DNA from: an uncultured Neomegalonema sp.
Lineage (GTDB): Bacteria; Pseudomonadota; Alphaproteobacteria; Rhodobacterales; Rhodobacteraceae
Length of the DNA stretch: 33,788 nt
Assembly: GCA_938034615.1 (NCBI GenBank)
Contig: CALHLW010000147.1
Coordinates: 1-33,788, forward strand
Reading direction: 5' to 3'
The translations under genes were made by a program, and so were the position numbers. Each line of letters begins with the position of its first letter. The stretch's first letter is position 1. Shown here one piece after another: positions 7,004-15,376 of the stretch. Under the pieces are notes generated by a model. It was not told the origin of the DNA and did no database searches. It worked only from the letters and a program-made list of their open reading frames with translations.

Positions 7004-8637
7004 TGGATATTATTCCTGCACTTATGGACGGGCTGTGGATTGCCGTGCAGCCGCATAACCTCGCGCTTGCCGTGATCGGTGTGGTCGTCGGGTTGTTCGT
7101 CGGGGCCTTGCCGGGGCTAGGATCGGTGAACGGGGTCGCGATCCTGCTTCCCTTCACCTTCGTTATCAACGAGGCGACGAGCGACCCTGCTGCGCCGATG
7201 ATCTTTTTGGCGGCGATCTATTATGGCGCGATGTACGGGGGGGCGATCTCCTCGATCACGCTGGGGATACCGGGGGCTTCGACGGCGGTGGCGACGACCT
7301 TCGACGGACGACCCATGGCGCTGAAAGGGCAGGCGGACCGGGCGCTCGTGACTGCCGCCATCGCCTCCTTCATCGGTGGCACTGTCGCGACGCTGTTCTT
7401 CACGGGATTTGCACCGCTCCTTTCCTCCGTCGCGCTTGATTTCGGGAACCCGGAAATCTTTGCCCTGATGCTGCTGGCCTTCGCGACCTTCATCGGTCTG
7501 GGGGGAGACGATATTCCGAAGACGATGTTCTCGATCTTCTTCGGCCTGCTGCTCGCGACCGTTGGCTTCGACACGATCTCGGGGGAGCCGCGCCTCATCT
7601 TCCTGAACGAGCGTGAGCAGGCGGCTGTGTTGGGGATGGTGGGGGCCGATCCCGAGGCCGTGCCATTCTTCGACTCGGTGGCGTGGTTCAGCCGGGGTAT
7701 CCAGTTCCTCGTGCTGGCCATTGGCGTTTATGGCATCGGGGAGATGCTGTGGACAATCAACGCCAGCCGCTACAAGGTCACGATGACCGAGACGACGATC
7801 AGCGCCAAGCGCATCTGGGCCGGGATCGTGGGCATGAAGGATGCGTGGAAGGGCACGACCATCGGGTCGCTGCTCGGGTTTTTCGTCGGTATCCTGCCCG
7901 CCGCAGGGGCCACGCCCGGTTCGCTCATGTCTTATGGCGTTGCCAAGATGACCTCGCGCAATCCGCGCAGCTATGGCGAGGGGAACCCGGACGGGGTGGC
8001 CGCGCCGGAGGCGGCGAACAATTCTGCCTCGACCGGCGCGATGCTGCCGATGATGACGCTGGGAATTCCCGGCTCGCCGACAACCGCCGTGCTGTTGGCC
8101 GGGATGGTGATCTGGGGGCTGGAGCCGGGACCGAGACTGTTCGAGGATCGGCCCGAATTCGTGTGGCCGCTGATCGGATCGTTCTACGTTTCGAACCTCG
8201 TGGCTGTGTTGGTGAATCTGGCGTTCATTCCGCTGTTCCTTGCGGTGCTGCGGATGCCGTTCACGATCCTCGCGCCGGTGATCTTTGTGCTGTCCATCGT
8301 CGGCACCTATGCAGCGTATGACAACATGAACGATGTCTGGTTGATGGTGCTGTTCGGCTTTGGCGCATATTTCCTGCGTGTGCTGGATTATCCGCTGGCC
8401 CCTGCCGTGCTGGCCGTGGTGTTGGGGACGACCGCCGAGGAGAAGATGCGGCAATCGCTGTTGCTGTCGGATGGGGATTTCGCGATTTTCTGGAACCCGT
8501 TCTTCGACCGCGATGGTAAGGGGCAGGACTGGTGGATCGCTCCGATAACCACTTGGATCGCCGTCATCCTGATCGCGCTTCCCATCGTTCTCTGGGCCGT
8601 TCGCAAGATGCGTGGCGGTTCGTCGGTCGAGGCATGA
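7003..8637 (+). CDS. tctA: tripartite tricarboxylate transporter large membrane subunit
   Basis: This 544-residue polytopic membrane protein carries the TctA landmarks in two homologous halves: GALPGLG at 34-40 and GILPAAGATPGS at 296-307, each followed by an LGIPG motif (LGIPGAST near 87-94 and LGIPGSPT at 353-360). GVAAPEAANN (331-340) is also highly conserved in the family. It forms the translocation path for carboxylates delivered by TctC, coupled to cation influx. The GGGAGG ribosome binding site lies within the end of tctB and the start overlaps the tctB stop by one base. It is somewhat longer than the roughly 500-residue founding members, mainly at the C-terminus. Confidence 0.95.
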   Translation: MDIIPALMDGLWIAVQPHNLALAVIGVVVGLFVGALPGLGSVNGVAILLPFTFVINEATSDPAAPMIFLAAIYYGAMYGGAISSITLGIPGASTAVATTFDGRPMALKGQADRALVTAAIASFIGGTVATLFFTGFAPLLSSVALDFGNPEIFALMLLAFATFIGLGGDDIPKTMFSIFFGLLLATVGFDTISGEPRLIFLNEREQAAVLGMVGADPEAVPFFDSVAWFSRGIQFLVLAIGVYGIGEMLWTINASRYKVTMTETTISAKRIWAGIVGMKDAWKGTTIGSLLGFFVGILPAAGATPGSLMSYGVAKMTSRNPRSYGEGNPDGVAAPEAANNSASTGAMLPMMTLGIPGSPTTAVLLAGMVIWGLEPGPRLFEDRPEFVWPLIGSFYVSNLVAVLVNLAFIPLFLAVLRMPFTILAPVIFVLSIVGTYAAYDNMNDVWLMVLFGFGAYFLRVLDYPLAPAVLAVVLGTTAEEKMRQSLLLSDGDFAIFWNPFFDRDGKGQDWWIAPITTWIAVILIALPIVLWAVRKMRGGSSVEA

Positions 8638-8641
8638 CGGC

Positions 8642-9049
8642 ATGAATACGGTGCGGACTGCGCAAGTCCTAGGCTATGCTGGGTTGATCCCCTTCGTTGT
8701 GCTGGCGCTCGATCCGCTGGTGACGAATTACTTCTCCGCGCCACTCGCGCGGCTGTGGTTGCTGGCTTACGGGGCGGTGATCCTGTCGTTTCTGGGCGGG
8801 ATCATGTGGGGACGATGCCTGACCGAGCCGGAAGCGGGGGTGTCGATGATCGTGTCGATCCTGATTTCGCTGGCCGGATGGGGTGCGGTCATGCTGTTGG
8901 GGCCGGAAGCGTTCTGGTTGCTGGCAGGCGGATTTGTGGCGGCGTTGGCTTGGGACATGGCGGCGGACCTGCCGCCGTGGTTCCGGCAGTTGCGGATTCA
9001 TCTGAGCATTGGGGCAATTTTGGCGATGGTCGTCGGGGCGTTGACGTAG
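8642..9049 (+). CDS. DUF3429 small membrane protein
   Basis: The start is taken as ATG 8642, five bases after the tctA stop, giving 135 residues; an upstream in-frame start at 8612 would lie inside tctA. The protein has four or five membrane helices and the typical DUF3429 pattern: GYAGLIPFVVLA near the start, then LSFLGGIMWG (about 45-55) and a final helix IHLSIGAILAMVVGAL. The function of the family is unknown. Tight linkage to tctA suggests cotranscription, but such proteins occur in many contexts and I would not infer a transporter role. Confidence 0.8.
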   Translation: MNTVRTAQVLGYAGLIPFVVLALDPLVTNYFSAPLARLWLLAYGAVILSFLGGIMWGRCLTEPEAGVSMIVSILISLAGWGAVMLLGPEAFWLLAGGFVAALAWDMAADLPPWFRQLRIHLSIGAILAMVVGALT

Positions 9050-9087
9050 GACTCGCAAATTTAACCTCGCAGCCCTACATTCGGTGA

Positions 9088-9248
9088 TGGCGGGGCTGTT
9101 CTTTACGTCAGGAAACAGAACCCATCAGCCATAAATATCTCTGCGGGAACTGCCCCTGCCCCGGACCGTGGTCCGGGATATGCGGTGCCCACCTGGTTTA
9201 CCAGGCTAACGGGGATCTTGTGTTCCAACGGCTGCAACGGCTCCGCCA
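9088..9248 (+). ncRNA. ssrS: 6S RNA
   Basis: The segment folds as 6S RNA, the RNA-polymerase-holoenzyme decoy of stationary phase. A 13-bp closing stem joins 9088-9100 (TGGCGGGGCTGTT) to 9236-9248 (AACGGCTCCGCCA) with two G-U pairs. An upper stem-loop spans about 9145-9190, with GGG/CCC at its base and CCCGGAC/GTCCGGG at the tip. Between them is a large open bubble whose 3' strand carries a small hairpin, CCTGG-TTTA-CCAGG (9192-9205), a hallmark I recognise from alphaproteobacterial 6S RNAs. The length of 161 nt is normal. The gene directly before ygfA is the classic 6S location. A possible -10 (TACATT, 9076-9081) fits a start near 9088, but the -35 is weak. Exact ends are inferred from pairing. 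Confidence 0.85.
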
Positions 9249-9251
9249 CTC

Positions 9252-9815
9252 ATGATCGATCCCGAAGAAAAAAACGACGCGCGCAAGGCGGCAAAGGCCC
9301 GCCGAAAAGCGGCGAAAGCGGCCCATCCCGATGCGGCGCGCAAGGCGATGGCCGTGTTTCTGGAGGCCGTGCCGCTCTCGCAGGATGACGTGGTATCCGC
9401 CTACCGCCCGATCTTCAGCGAACTCGACCCGACCCCCCTCATGGAAGTGCTGCATGAACGCGGCATCCGCCTCTGCGTACCGGTCATCATCGGAAAAGCA
9501 CGACCGCTGGCGTTCCGGGCATGGACCCCCGGCGCAGTAATGGAAACCGGTGCATTCGGCGCAGAAATCCCCGTCGATGCGCCCGAGATCACCCCGACCC
9601 TACTGATCGCACCGATGCTGGCCTTCGACCGAGCGCTCTGGCGGTTGGGCTATGGGGGCGGGTTCTATGACCGCACGCTGGAAGGGCTGCGCGCGCGGGG
9701 GGCGGCGCGGGCGTTTGGCTATGCCTATGCGGAGCAGGAGGTGGATGCGGTGCCTATCGAGCCGACGGATCAGCGGCTCGACGGCGTGGTCACGCCCGTT
9801 GGGCTGATCGCGTAA
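9252..9815 (+). CDS. ygfA: 5-formyltetrahydrofolate cyclo-ligase
   Basis: This 187-residue enzyme converts 5-formyl-THF to 5,10-methenyl-THF using ATP, rescuing folate from its dead-end storage form. The ATP-binding motif RLGYGGGFYDR is at 131-141, and the conserved ending DQRLDGVVTP is near residue 175. The N-terminus is rich in basic residues (RKAAKARRKAAKAA), as is common in the family. The ATG lies only three bases after the 6S RNA closing stem and has no visible Shine-Dalgarno sequence. It is therefore probably expressed from a joint 6S-ygfA transcript, as known in other proteobacteria. Confidence 0.93.
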   Translation: MIDPEEKNDARKAAKARRKAAKAAHPDAARKAMAVFLEAVPLSQDDVVSAYRPIFSELDPTPLMEVLHERGIRLCVPVIIGKARPLAFRAWTPGAVMETGAFGAEIPVDAPEITPTLLIAPMLAFDRALWRLGYGGGFYDRTLEGLRARGAARAFGYAYAEQEVDAVPIEPTDQRLDGVVTPVGLIA

Positions 9816-9886
9816 GTGCCGCTTTCCCTTGGTCGTCCGTATGACTATGGTGCGCGCCGAATTGTCCCCCCGCAAGGAGCGCGCTC

Positions 9887-10123
9887 ATGTCCGTCAAAAT
9901 GCACCTCGTCTATGGCGGCGAACTAGTCGATACGCAGAAGAAGGAATTCAAGGATTTCTCGCAGGTCGATGTGGTCGGCCTGTTCCCCGATTATGCGAGC
10001 GCCTATGCCGCGTGGAAAAACGCCGCGCATCGCACGGTGGACAATGCGGAGATGCGCTATTTCATCGCGCATCTGCATCGCCTGACCGACGAGACGACCG
10101 AAGAAAGCGCCGAACCGGCGTGA
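9887..10123 (+). CDS. DUF4170 family small protein
   Basis: This 78-residue soluble protein is preceded by AAGGAG at a good distance. Family features are an opening HLVYGGELVD, a central VVGLFPDYASAYAAWKNAAHRTVDNA and RYFIAHLHRL. DUF4170 is an alphaproteobacterial family of unknown function, normally found immediately upstream of DUF374-waaA-lpxK, exactly as here. The conserved linkage hints at a link to lipid A/Kdo assembly, but nothing in the sequence suggests catalysis. Confidence 0.85.
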   Translation: MSVKMHLVYGGELVDTQKKEFKDFSQVDVVGLFPDYASAYAAWKNAAHRTVDNAEMRYFIAHLHRLTDETTEESAEPA

Positions 10124-10133
10124 TTGCGCTTCG

Positions 10134-10850
10134 GTGAAGGCGCTCGATACTTTTGTATGGCGGATCGCCCAAGCCGTGGTTCCCCGGTTCGGGGCGGCCT
10201 ATATCCGCTTTGTATTTCGCACCGTGCGCTGGGACTGGGTCGGGCGGGAGGTCGTCGATGACGTCCTCGCCACGCGCAAGCCGATCGTTGCCGCTTTCTG
10301 GCATGGGCGGTTGCTGATGATGGCACCGGTGATGGCGGAATCCGTGCAGCCCTTGCATGTGGTGATTTCCAACAATCGGGACGGTGAGCTCATCGCGCGG
10401 CTGATCGAGCGGTTTGGCGGGCATACCCTGCGCGGCTCGACCCGGCATCCGCGTAAGCGGAAAGGGAAAGGCGGCAATGCGGTCGCGCGAACGGGGATCG
10501 AGCGGTTGGAGGCGGGCGACCTGATCGGGATTACGCCGGACGGTCCGCGGGGGCCGAGGATGCGGGCGCAAGCGGGGGTGGCGGCGCTGTCGGTCTGGAC
10601 GGGGGTGCCGGTTGTGCCGTTCGCCTGGGCGACGCGCAGGGGAGTGATGCTCAAAAGCTGGGACCGCTTTCTGCTGCCATGGCCATTCGACCGGGGCGTC
10701 TATGTGGTGGGTGATCCGATCTATCCCGAGGGTGAGGGTGAGGGGGAGTCGGCGGTCGAGGCGCATCGTCTGGCCGTCGAGGCAGGGTTGAACGCGGTGA
10801 CACGGCTCGCCGATGAGCGGGTCGGGCGGGTGCCGGTGGAGCCGATATGA
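10134..10850 (+). CDS. DUF374 lysophospholipid acyltransferase-like protein
   Basis: The product of 238 residues starts at GTG 10134, 10 nt after the preceding stop. It belongs to the DUF374 branch of the LPLAT acyltransferase superfamily. Visible motifs are FWHGRLLMM (about 55-63), which holds the catalytic-type histidine, SNNRDGELIARLIERFGG (about 80-97) and the strongly conserved ITPDGPRGPRM (about 132-142). The first 30 residues are amphipathic or hydrophobic and may associate with the inner membrane. Linkage to waaA and lpxK makes acyl transfer to a lipid A or glycerolipid intermediate likely, but acyl donor and acceptor are not evident. Its stop overlaps the waaA start in ATGA. Confidence 0.85.
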   Translation: MKALDTFVWRIAQAVVPRFGAAYIRFVFRTVRWDWVGREVVDDVLATRKPIVAAFWHGRLLMMAPVMAESVQPLHVVISNNRDGELIARLIERFGGHTLRGSTRHPRKRKGKGGNAVARTGIERLEAGDLIGITPDGPRGPRMRAQAGVAALSVWTGVPVVPFAWATRRGVMLKSWDRFLLPWPFDRGVYVVGDPIYPEGEGEGESAVEAHRLAVEAGLNAVTRLADERVGRVPVEPI

Positions 10851-12103
10851 CGGCGCCGTTGACCCTGTATCGAGGGGCGGCAGGTCTGGCCGCACCGCTG
10901 GTCGCGTGGCATCTGCGGCGGCGGGCGGCGCGGGGCAAGGAAGTCGCGGCGCGGCTGGACGAGCGGTTTGGTCTTGCGGCTGCGGAGCGTCCTGAGGGCG
11001 CGTTGGTCTGGGTTCATGCGGCGAGCGTGGGGGAAGCGCTGTCGGCGCTGCCGGTAATTGCGGAGATCGAGAAGGATGGCGCGCGGTGTTTGCTGACGAC
11101 GGGGACTGTCACGTCGGCGCAGTTGTTAGCGGAACGCGTGCCGAACGTGCTGCACCGCTTTGCGCCGGTGGATACGCCGGGAGCGGTGGCCGGGTTTCTC
11201 GAGGCGTGGCGACCCGATGCGGCGCTGTGGATGGAATCGGAGCTATGGCCGAACCTCGTGCGGGAGACGGCGGCGCGCGGCGTGCCGATGGCGCTGGTGA
11301 ATGCGCGGATGTCGGCGGGGTCTGCACGGAACTGGGGTTTTGCGAAGGGGAGCGCGGCGGCGTTGCTCGGGGCCTTTGCGATGCGGCTGGTGCAAACGGT
11401 AGTGGTGTGTGAGCGATTAGTACGGCTCGGAGCCGATCCGGCGACGACCATCGTGACGGGTGATCTGAAAGCCTCGCGTGAGCCCGATCCGGTGGATGCG
11501 GCGGCGCTGGCCGCGATGCGTGAGGCGGTTGGGGCGCGGCCTGTCTGGCTGGCGGCAAGTACGCATCCGGGGGATGAGGCGGCGGCGCTGGATGCGCATC
11601 GGGCGCTGGGCGTGGAGGGCTTGCTGACAATCATCGCGCCCCGACATCCGGAGCGGGGTGCAGAGATTGCGGCGCTGGCGGAAGCACGGGGGCTGTCGGT
11701 GACGCGGCGCTCGGAGGGGAGCTTGCCGGGCGGGGATGTCTATGTCGCGGATACGTTGGGCGAGTTGTCGCTGTGGTATGCGCTGGCCCCGGTGACGCTG
11801 ATCGGTGGGGGGTGGGACGGAATCGGCGGGCATAATCCGCTGGAGGCCGCGCCGCATGGCTGCGCGATCCTGTCGGGGGACGATGTGCCGAGCTTTGCTG
11901 ATACCTATGCGCGGTTCGAGGCGGCGGGGGCCGTTCGTTTGCTGCCGTCGCGCGGTGATCTGGTTGAGGCCCTGCGGGACGTGATGGGGGCGTCGGGTGC
12001 CACGATGGCGGAGGCGGCGAGGGCGGCGGGAGAGCTGGACCCGGAGCCGCTTGCGAAGACCATGGCGGCGCTGCGGCCCTTGCTGGCGGGGGTAATGCGA
12101 TGA
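10847..12103 (+). CDS. waaA: 3-deoxy-D-manno-octulosonic acid (Kdo) transferase
   Basis: This 418-residue GT-B glycosyltransferase transfers Kdo from CMP-Kdo to lipid A precursor at the inner-membrane face. An N-terminal hydrophobic segment (about 5-22) anchors it. HAASVGE (57-63) holds the catalytic base position Glu63. ESELWPN (130-136) and GGHNPLEAA (327-335) are the diagnostic acceptor- and donor-side motifs. The ATG overlaps the DUF374 stop, and its own stop overlaps the lpxK start, so three genes form one translationally coupled unit. The number of Kdo units added cannot be predicted from the sequence. Confidence 0.95.
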   Translation: MTAPLTLYRGAAGLAAPLVAWHLRRRAARGKEVAARLDERFGLAAAERPEGALVWVHAASVGEALSALPVIAEIEKDGARCLLTTGTVTSAQLLAERVPNVLHRFAPVDTPGAVAGFLEAWRPDAALWMESELWPNLVRETAARGVPMALVNARMSAGSARNWGFAKGSAAALLGAFAMRLVQTVVVCERLVRLGADPATTIVTGDLKASREPDPVDAAALAAMREAVGARPVWLAASTHPGDEAAALDAHRALGVEGLLTIIAPRHPERGAEIAALAEARGLSVTRRSEGSLPGGDVYVADTLGELSLWYALAPVTLIGGGWDGIGGHNPLEAAPHGCAILSGDDVPSFADTYARFEAAGAVRLLPSRGDLVEALRDVMGASGATMAEAARAAGELDPEPLAKTMAALRPLLAGVMR

Positions 12104-13059
12104 AGGCTCCCGAGTTTTGGCAGAATGGCGGGGCGATGGGCGCGGTGCTCTCGCCGTTGGGAGCGCTCTATGGATTGGGCGGGCGCGTGCGGGCGGCGTT
12201 GGCGCGGCCTTATCGCGCGCCCGTGCCGGTGATCTGTGTCGGGAACCTGACCCTTGGCGGAACCGGCAAGACGCCGGTGGCTATTGATCTGTTGCAACGA
12301 CTCATGGCGCGGGGCGTGGCGGTCCATGCGGTGACGCGCGGTTACGGTGGTACCGAGAAGGGGCCGCATCGGATTGACGTCAAGGAAGACCATCCGAAGC
12401 GGGTCGGGGACGAGCCCTTATTGCTGGCCTCCCATGCACCGGTCTGGGTCGCGCGGGACCGGGCGGCAGGGATACGGGCGGCGATTGCGGCGGGGGCTGG
12501 GGCGATCGTGACGGATGACGGGTTCCAGAATCCGGGCTTTGTGAAGGACTTGTCCGTCGTGGTGGTCGATGCGGAAGCGCGATTCGGGAACGGGCGAGTA
12601 TTTCCGGCGGGGCCGTTGCGCGAGCCGGTGGCGCATGGATTGGCGCGGGCCGATGCAGTCGTGATGATGGGGCAGGGAGCGGCCCCTGACTTCGACGGCC
12701 CGGTGCTGCGCGCGACGCTGGAGCCGCGTGTGTCGGGGATATCATTGGCGGGAGCGCGGGTCTTTGCCTTTGCGGGGATCGGAAGGCCGGAGAAGTTCTT
12801 CGAGACGGTGCGGCGATTGGGGGCGGAGGTGGTCGATTGCGAAGGCTTTCCCGACCATCACCGCTATACGGGGGCGATGGTCAATCGGCTGGTTGCGCGG
12901 GCGGACGGGCAAGGGCTGACGACCGTGACGACCGAAAAGGACATGGTGAAGATGCCACCGAGTATGCGCGGGGTTATCTGGCCGGTGCCGGTGGGGGTAG
13001 CATGGGACGACGAGGCGGCGGTTGAGGGAATGCTGGATCGTCTTCTCTATGAAGGATGA
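12100..13059 (+). CDS. lpxK: tetraacyldisaccharide 4'-kinase (lipid A)
   Basis: The 319-residue protein is the normal size of LpxK, which phosphorylates the 4' position of the lipid A disaccharide to give lipid IVA. The Walker A motif lies in VGNLTLGGTGKTPV (48-61). Downstream are AVTRGYGG, VGDEPLLLA, the DDGFQNP catalytic-loop signature (about 140-146) and a C-terminal FPDHHRYT segment. The hydrophobic N-terminus (about 12-30) would peg it to the inner membrane. It starts within the waaA stop (ATGA) and ends just before a hairpin that separates it from the convergent cupin gene. Confidence 0.95.
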   Translation: MKAPEFWQNGGAMGAVLSPLGALYGLGGRVRAALARPYRAPVPVICVGNLTLGGTGKTPVAIDLLQRLMARGVAVHAVTRGYGGTEKGPHRIDVKEDHPKRVGDEPLLLASHAPVWVARDRAAGIRAAIAAGAGAIVTDDGFQNPGFVKDLSVVVVDAEARFGNGRVFPAGPLREPVAHGLARADAVVMMGQGAAPDFDGPVLRATLEPRVSGISLAGARVFAFAGIGRPEKFFETVRRLGAEVVDCEGFPDHHRYTGAMVNRLVARADGQGLTTVTTEKDMVKMPPSMRGVIWPVPVGVAWDDEAAVEGMLDRLLYEG

Positions 13060-13066
13060 CAATTAT

Positions 13067-13102
13067 CCTGCCACGCACTTGCTGCGGGGCAGGCATCGTT
13101 TT
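13067..13102 (+). terminator. probable intrinsic terminator of the waaA-lpxK operon
   Basis: CCTGCC-A-CGCA (13067-13077) pairs with TGCG-G-GGCAGG (13083-13093), giving 6 + 4 base pairs with one A/G mismatch and a 5-nt loop. It begins 7 nt after the lpxK stop. A short T-run (GTTTT, 13098-13102) follows on the + strand. On the - strand the hairpin also follows the cupin stop, with an ATAATTG tail, so it may serve both convergent operons. Confidence 0.65.
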
Positions 13103-13533
13103 CAACTGCGCGGGACGGGTCGCCAGTCGGGTGGGGCCATCTCGAAACCGGCGAAGTCGAAACCCGGCGAGACGGTGCAACCGCAGAGGGTCAAGTCGCC
13201 GAGCGATGTCGCGCATTGCCACCAGTTGGGCGGGACGATGCGCTGGGGGCGCTGGTTTGCGGCGATCTCGGGGCCGAGTATATGGGCTTCGGCATCATGG
13301 CCGTCGGGCGAGAGGGTCAGCGAGAGCGGCGCGCCCGCATACCAGTGCCAGATCTCTGCCGCATCGACCCGGTGCCAATGCGAAAATTCACCCACATCAA
13401 GCAGATAGTAGATCGACGTTCCAGCCGCGCGCTCGCCGTCATGGGCCTCTGCGCGCCATGTCTCGCGATACCAGCCGCCCTCGGGATGGGGTGCGAGGTT
13501 TAGGTGGCGGATCATGTCCTTTGCAGTGGTCAT
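13102..13533 (-). CDS. DUF985 / Cupin_5 family protein
   Basis: This 143-residue protein has the Cupin_5 (DUF985) layout: [18 protein letters not shown] at 10-27, TSIYYLL at about 39-45, [17 protein letters not shown] (51-67) with clustered histidines and a glutamate suited to metal or sugar binding, and a late [11 protein letters not shown] segment. Family structures resemble sugar-binding cupins such as epimerases, but the activity is undefined. It is the last gene of the long - strand operon and overlaps the rsmA stop by 4 nt. Confidence 0.88.
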   Translation of the reverse strand: MTTAKDMIRHLNLAPHPEGGWYRETWRAEAHDGERAAGTSIYYLLDVGEFSHWHRVDAAEIWHWYAGAPLSLTLSPDGHDAEAHILGPEIAANQRPQRIVPPNWWQCATSLGDLTLCGCTVSPGFDFAGFEMAPPDWRPVPRS

Positions 13534-14363
13534 GGCATCTCCGATGCACGGGCAAGGGCGAGAAAGCCGGGGATGTCGATATCTTCGGCGCGCTTGGTCG
13601 GGTCGATACCGGCACGGTTCAGCAGTTCTTCGCCGCCAAGGGGGGCGAGGCTGCGGCGGAGCATTTTGCGGCGCTGGCCGAAAGCTGCGGCGGTGATGCG
13701 CTCCAGTGCCTTGAGTGACACGTCATCCGGCGCAGGGCGGTGTTCGAGCCGGATGACGGCGCTCGTCACCTTGGGCGGCGGCACGAAGGCTTGGGGCGGA
13801 ATGTCGAAGAGGACCGCGTTCTCCGCCCGCCACCCGGCAAGGACCGAGAGGCGCCCATAGGCTTTAGTGCCGGTGCGGGCGACGATGCGTTCGGCCACCT
13901 CGCGCTGGAACATCAGCGTCAGGGAATGCCACCATGGCGGCCAGTCGGCGGTGGTGAGCCAGCCGACGAGCAATTCAGTGCCGATATTGTAGGGCAGGTT
14001 CGCGATGATTTTTGGCGGCGTGTCGAAATAGGGCCTCGGGTCGAGAGAGAGGGCATCGCCCTCGATCACCTCCAGCCGTCCGGGATAATGTGCGGCGATT
14101 TCGGCCAAGGCGGGCAGGCAGCGGCGGTCGCGCTCGATGGCGACGACTTTTCGTGCGCCGCCCGCCAGCAGGGCGCGGGTCAGGCCGCCGGGGCCGGGGC
14201 CGATCTCCAGCACGTCCTGTTCGGTCAGGTCTCCGGCGGACCGGGCGATCTTGGCGGTAAGGTTCAAGTCGAAGAGGAAGTTCTGGCCCAAGGCCTTGGT
14301 CGGGGCGAGATTATGCGCGCGGACGACCTGAGCCAGCGGCGGCAGACCGTCGATGGCGCTCAT
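13530..14363 (-). CDS. rsmA: 16S rRNA m6(2)A1518/A1519 dimethyltransferase
   Basis: The 277-residue RsmA/KsgA enzyme dimethylates two adjacent adenosines in the 3' hairpin of 16S rRNA, a late step and checkpoint of 30S assembly. ALGQNFLFD (24-32) is the family opening. [10 protein letters not shown] (53-62) is the SAM-binding motif I, and NLPYNI (122-127) is the N6-adenine methyltransferase motif IV. The C-terminal all-helical RNA-binding domain is complete, with [12 protein letters not shown]. It overlaps pdxA by 4 nt. The pdxA-rsmA order downstream of surA and lptD is conserved widely in proteobacteria. Confidence 0.97.
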   Translation of the reverse strand: MSAIDGLPPLAQVVRAHNLAPTKALGQNFLFDLNLTAKIARSAGDLTEQDVLEIGPGPGGLTRALLAGGARKVVAIERDRRCLPALAEIAAHYPGRLEVIEGDALSLDPRPYFDTPPKIIANLPYNIGTELLVGWLTTADWPPWWHSLTLMFQREVAERIVARTGTKAYGRLSVLAGWRAENAVLFDIPPQAFVPPPKVTSAVIRLEHRPAPDDVSLKALERITAAAFGQRRKMLRRSLAPLGGEELLNRAGIDPTKRAEDIDIPGFLALARASEMP

Positions 14364-15367
14364 GCAGCCGCTCGTGCGTCGGCCATGGCGCGGGCGGTGC
14401 GAAGGGCCTCGATGAAGCTGCGCGGATCGGCGGTGCCTTCTCCAGCGCGGTCATAGGCGGTGCCGTGGTCGGGCGACGTGCGCACGAAAGGTAGGCCGAG
14501 GGTGATGTTGACGCCCCGGTGAAAGTCGAGCGTCTTCAGAGGGATAAGCGCCTGATCGTGATACATGCAGAGCGCGACATCGTATGCGGTGCGGGCGTCT
14601 TCGTGGAACATCGTGTCGCCGGGCCACGGGCCGGTGGCGTCGATGCCTTCGATGCGCAGGGCCTCGATAGCCGGGGCGATGATCTCGATTTCCTCCATCC
14701 CCATCGATCCGCCTTCGCCCGCATGGGGGTTGAGGCCGGAGACGGCGATGCGGGGGGATGGCAGCGCGAAATCCCGGCGCATGGCGTCGTGGAGGATGCG
14801 CGCGGTGGCCGTGATGGTGTCGTGGGTGATGTCGTCGAAAATATCGCGCAGGGCGGTGTGGACGGTCAGCGGCACGACGCGGAGTCCCGGCGCGGCGAGC
14901 ATCATCACGGAGGTCGGAACGCCGCCGAGTGCCGCGAGGAACTCGGTATGGCCGGGATAGGCGAAGTTTGCCCCCTCGTGCAGCGCGCGCTTGTTGATTG
15001 GGTTCGTCACGACCGCTGCTGCGCGGCCCGTGCTGGCATCCGCGACTGCCCGCTCGATAGAGGCGATGACGCAGGCGGCATTTGCTGGAACCGGCTTTCC
15101 GGGTGGTTGGGCGGCGGCAAGGGGAAGCGGCAAGACGGGGAGCGAGTCGCCGAAGGCCGCTGTGGATTCGCGCGGGTCGTAAATCTCGACGATGGGACAG
15201 GATTGGCTCATCTCGCTGGCAATGGCGGCGAGACGGGCCGGGTCGTCGATGGCATAGAAGGGAGGCACCACGCCCTCATCCCGCCGTGCCCAAGCCATGA
15301 TGGTCAACTCGCCGCCGATTCCGGCGGGGTCGCCCATCGTGACGGCAAGAGGCGCGTCAGCGATCAC
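14360..15367 (-). CDS. pdxA: 4-hydroxythreonine-4-phosphate dehydrogenase
   Basis: This 335-residue enzyme oxidises 4-hydroxythreonine-4-phosphate in the DXP-dependent pyridoxal phosphate pathway. [10 protein letters not shown] (11-20), [28 protein letters not shown] and [14 protein letters not shown] are all present; the histidines in the last four build the divalent metal site at the dimer interface. The start is GTG at 15367, nine bases after the surA stop, without a strong Shine-Dalgarno sequence. Translation is therefore probably coupled to surA. Confidence 0.97.
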   Translation of the reverse strand: MIADAPLAVTMGDPAGIGGELTIMAWARRDEGVVPPFYAIDDPARLAAIASEMSQSCPIVEIYDPRESTAAFGDSLPVLPLPLAAAQPPGKPVPANAACVIASIERAVADASTGRAAAVVTNPINKRALHEGANFAYPGHTEFLAALGGVPTSVMMLAAPGLRVVPLTVHTALRDIFDDITHDTITATARILHDAMRRDFALPSPRIAVSGLNPHAGEGGSMGMEEIEIIAPAIEALRIEGIDATGPWPGDTMFHEDARTAYDVALCMYHDQALIPLKTLDFHRGVNITLGLPFVRTSPDHGTAYDRAGEGTADPRSFIEALRTARAMADARAAA

Positions 15368-15376
15368 GACAGGCGA

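Noticed and set aside
7117-8643. 508-codon open frame on the - strand opposite tctA
   Set aside because: The translation is low-complexity Arg/His/Gln-rich and antisense to a clear TctA; no ribosome binding site or known domain.
9159-9178. GC-rich hairpin CCCGGAC/GTCCGGG taken as another intergenic palindrome copy
   Set aside because: It is better explained as the tip of the 6S RNA upper stem, since both flanks pair as expected for 6S.
13056-13718. 220-codon + strand frame starting just after lpxK
   Set aside because: It runs antisense through the cupin and rsmA genes and past the terminator hairpin; the Arg/Gly/Ser-rich product has no recognisable domain.
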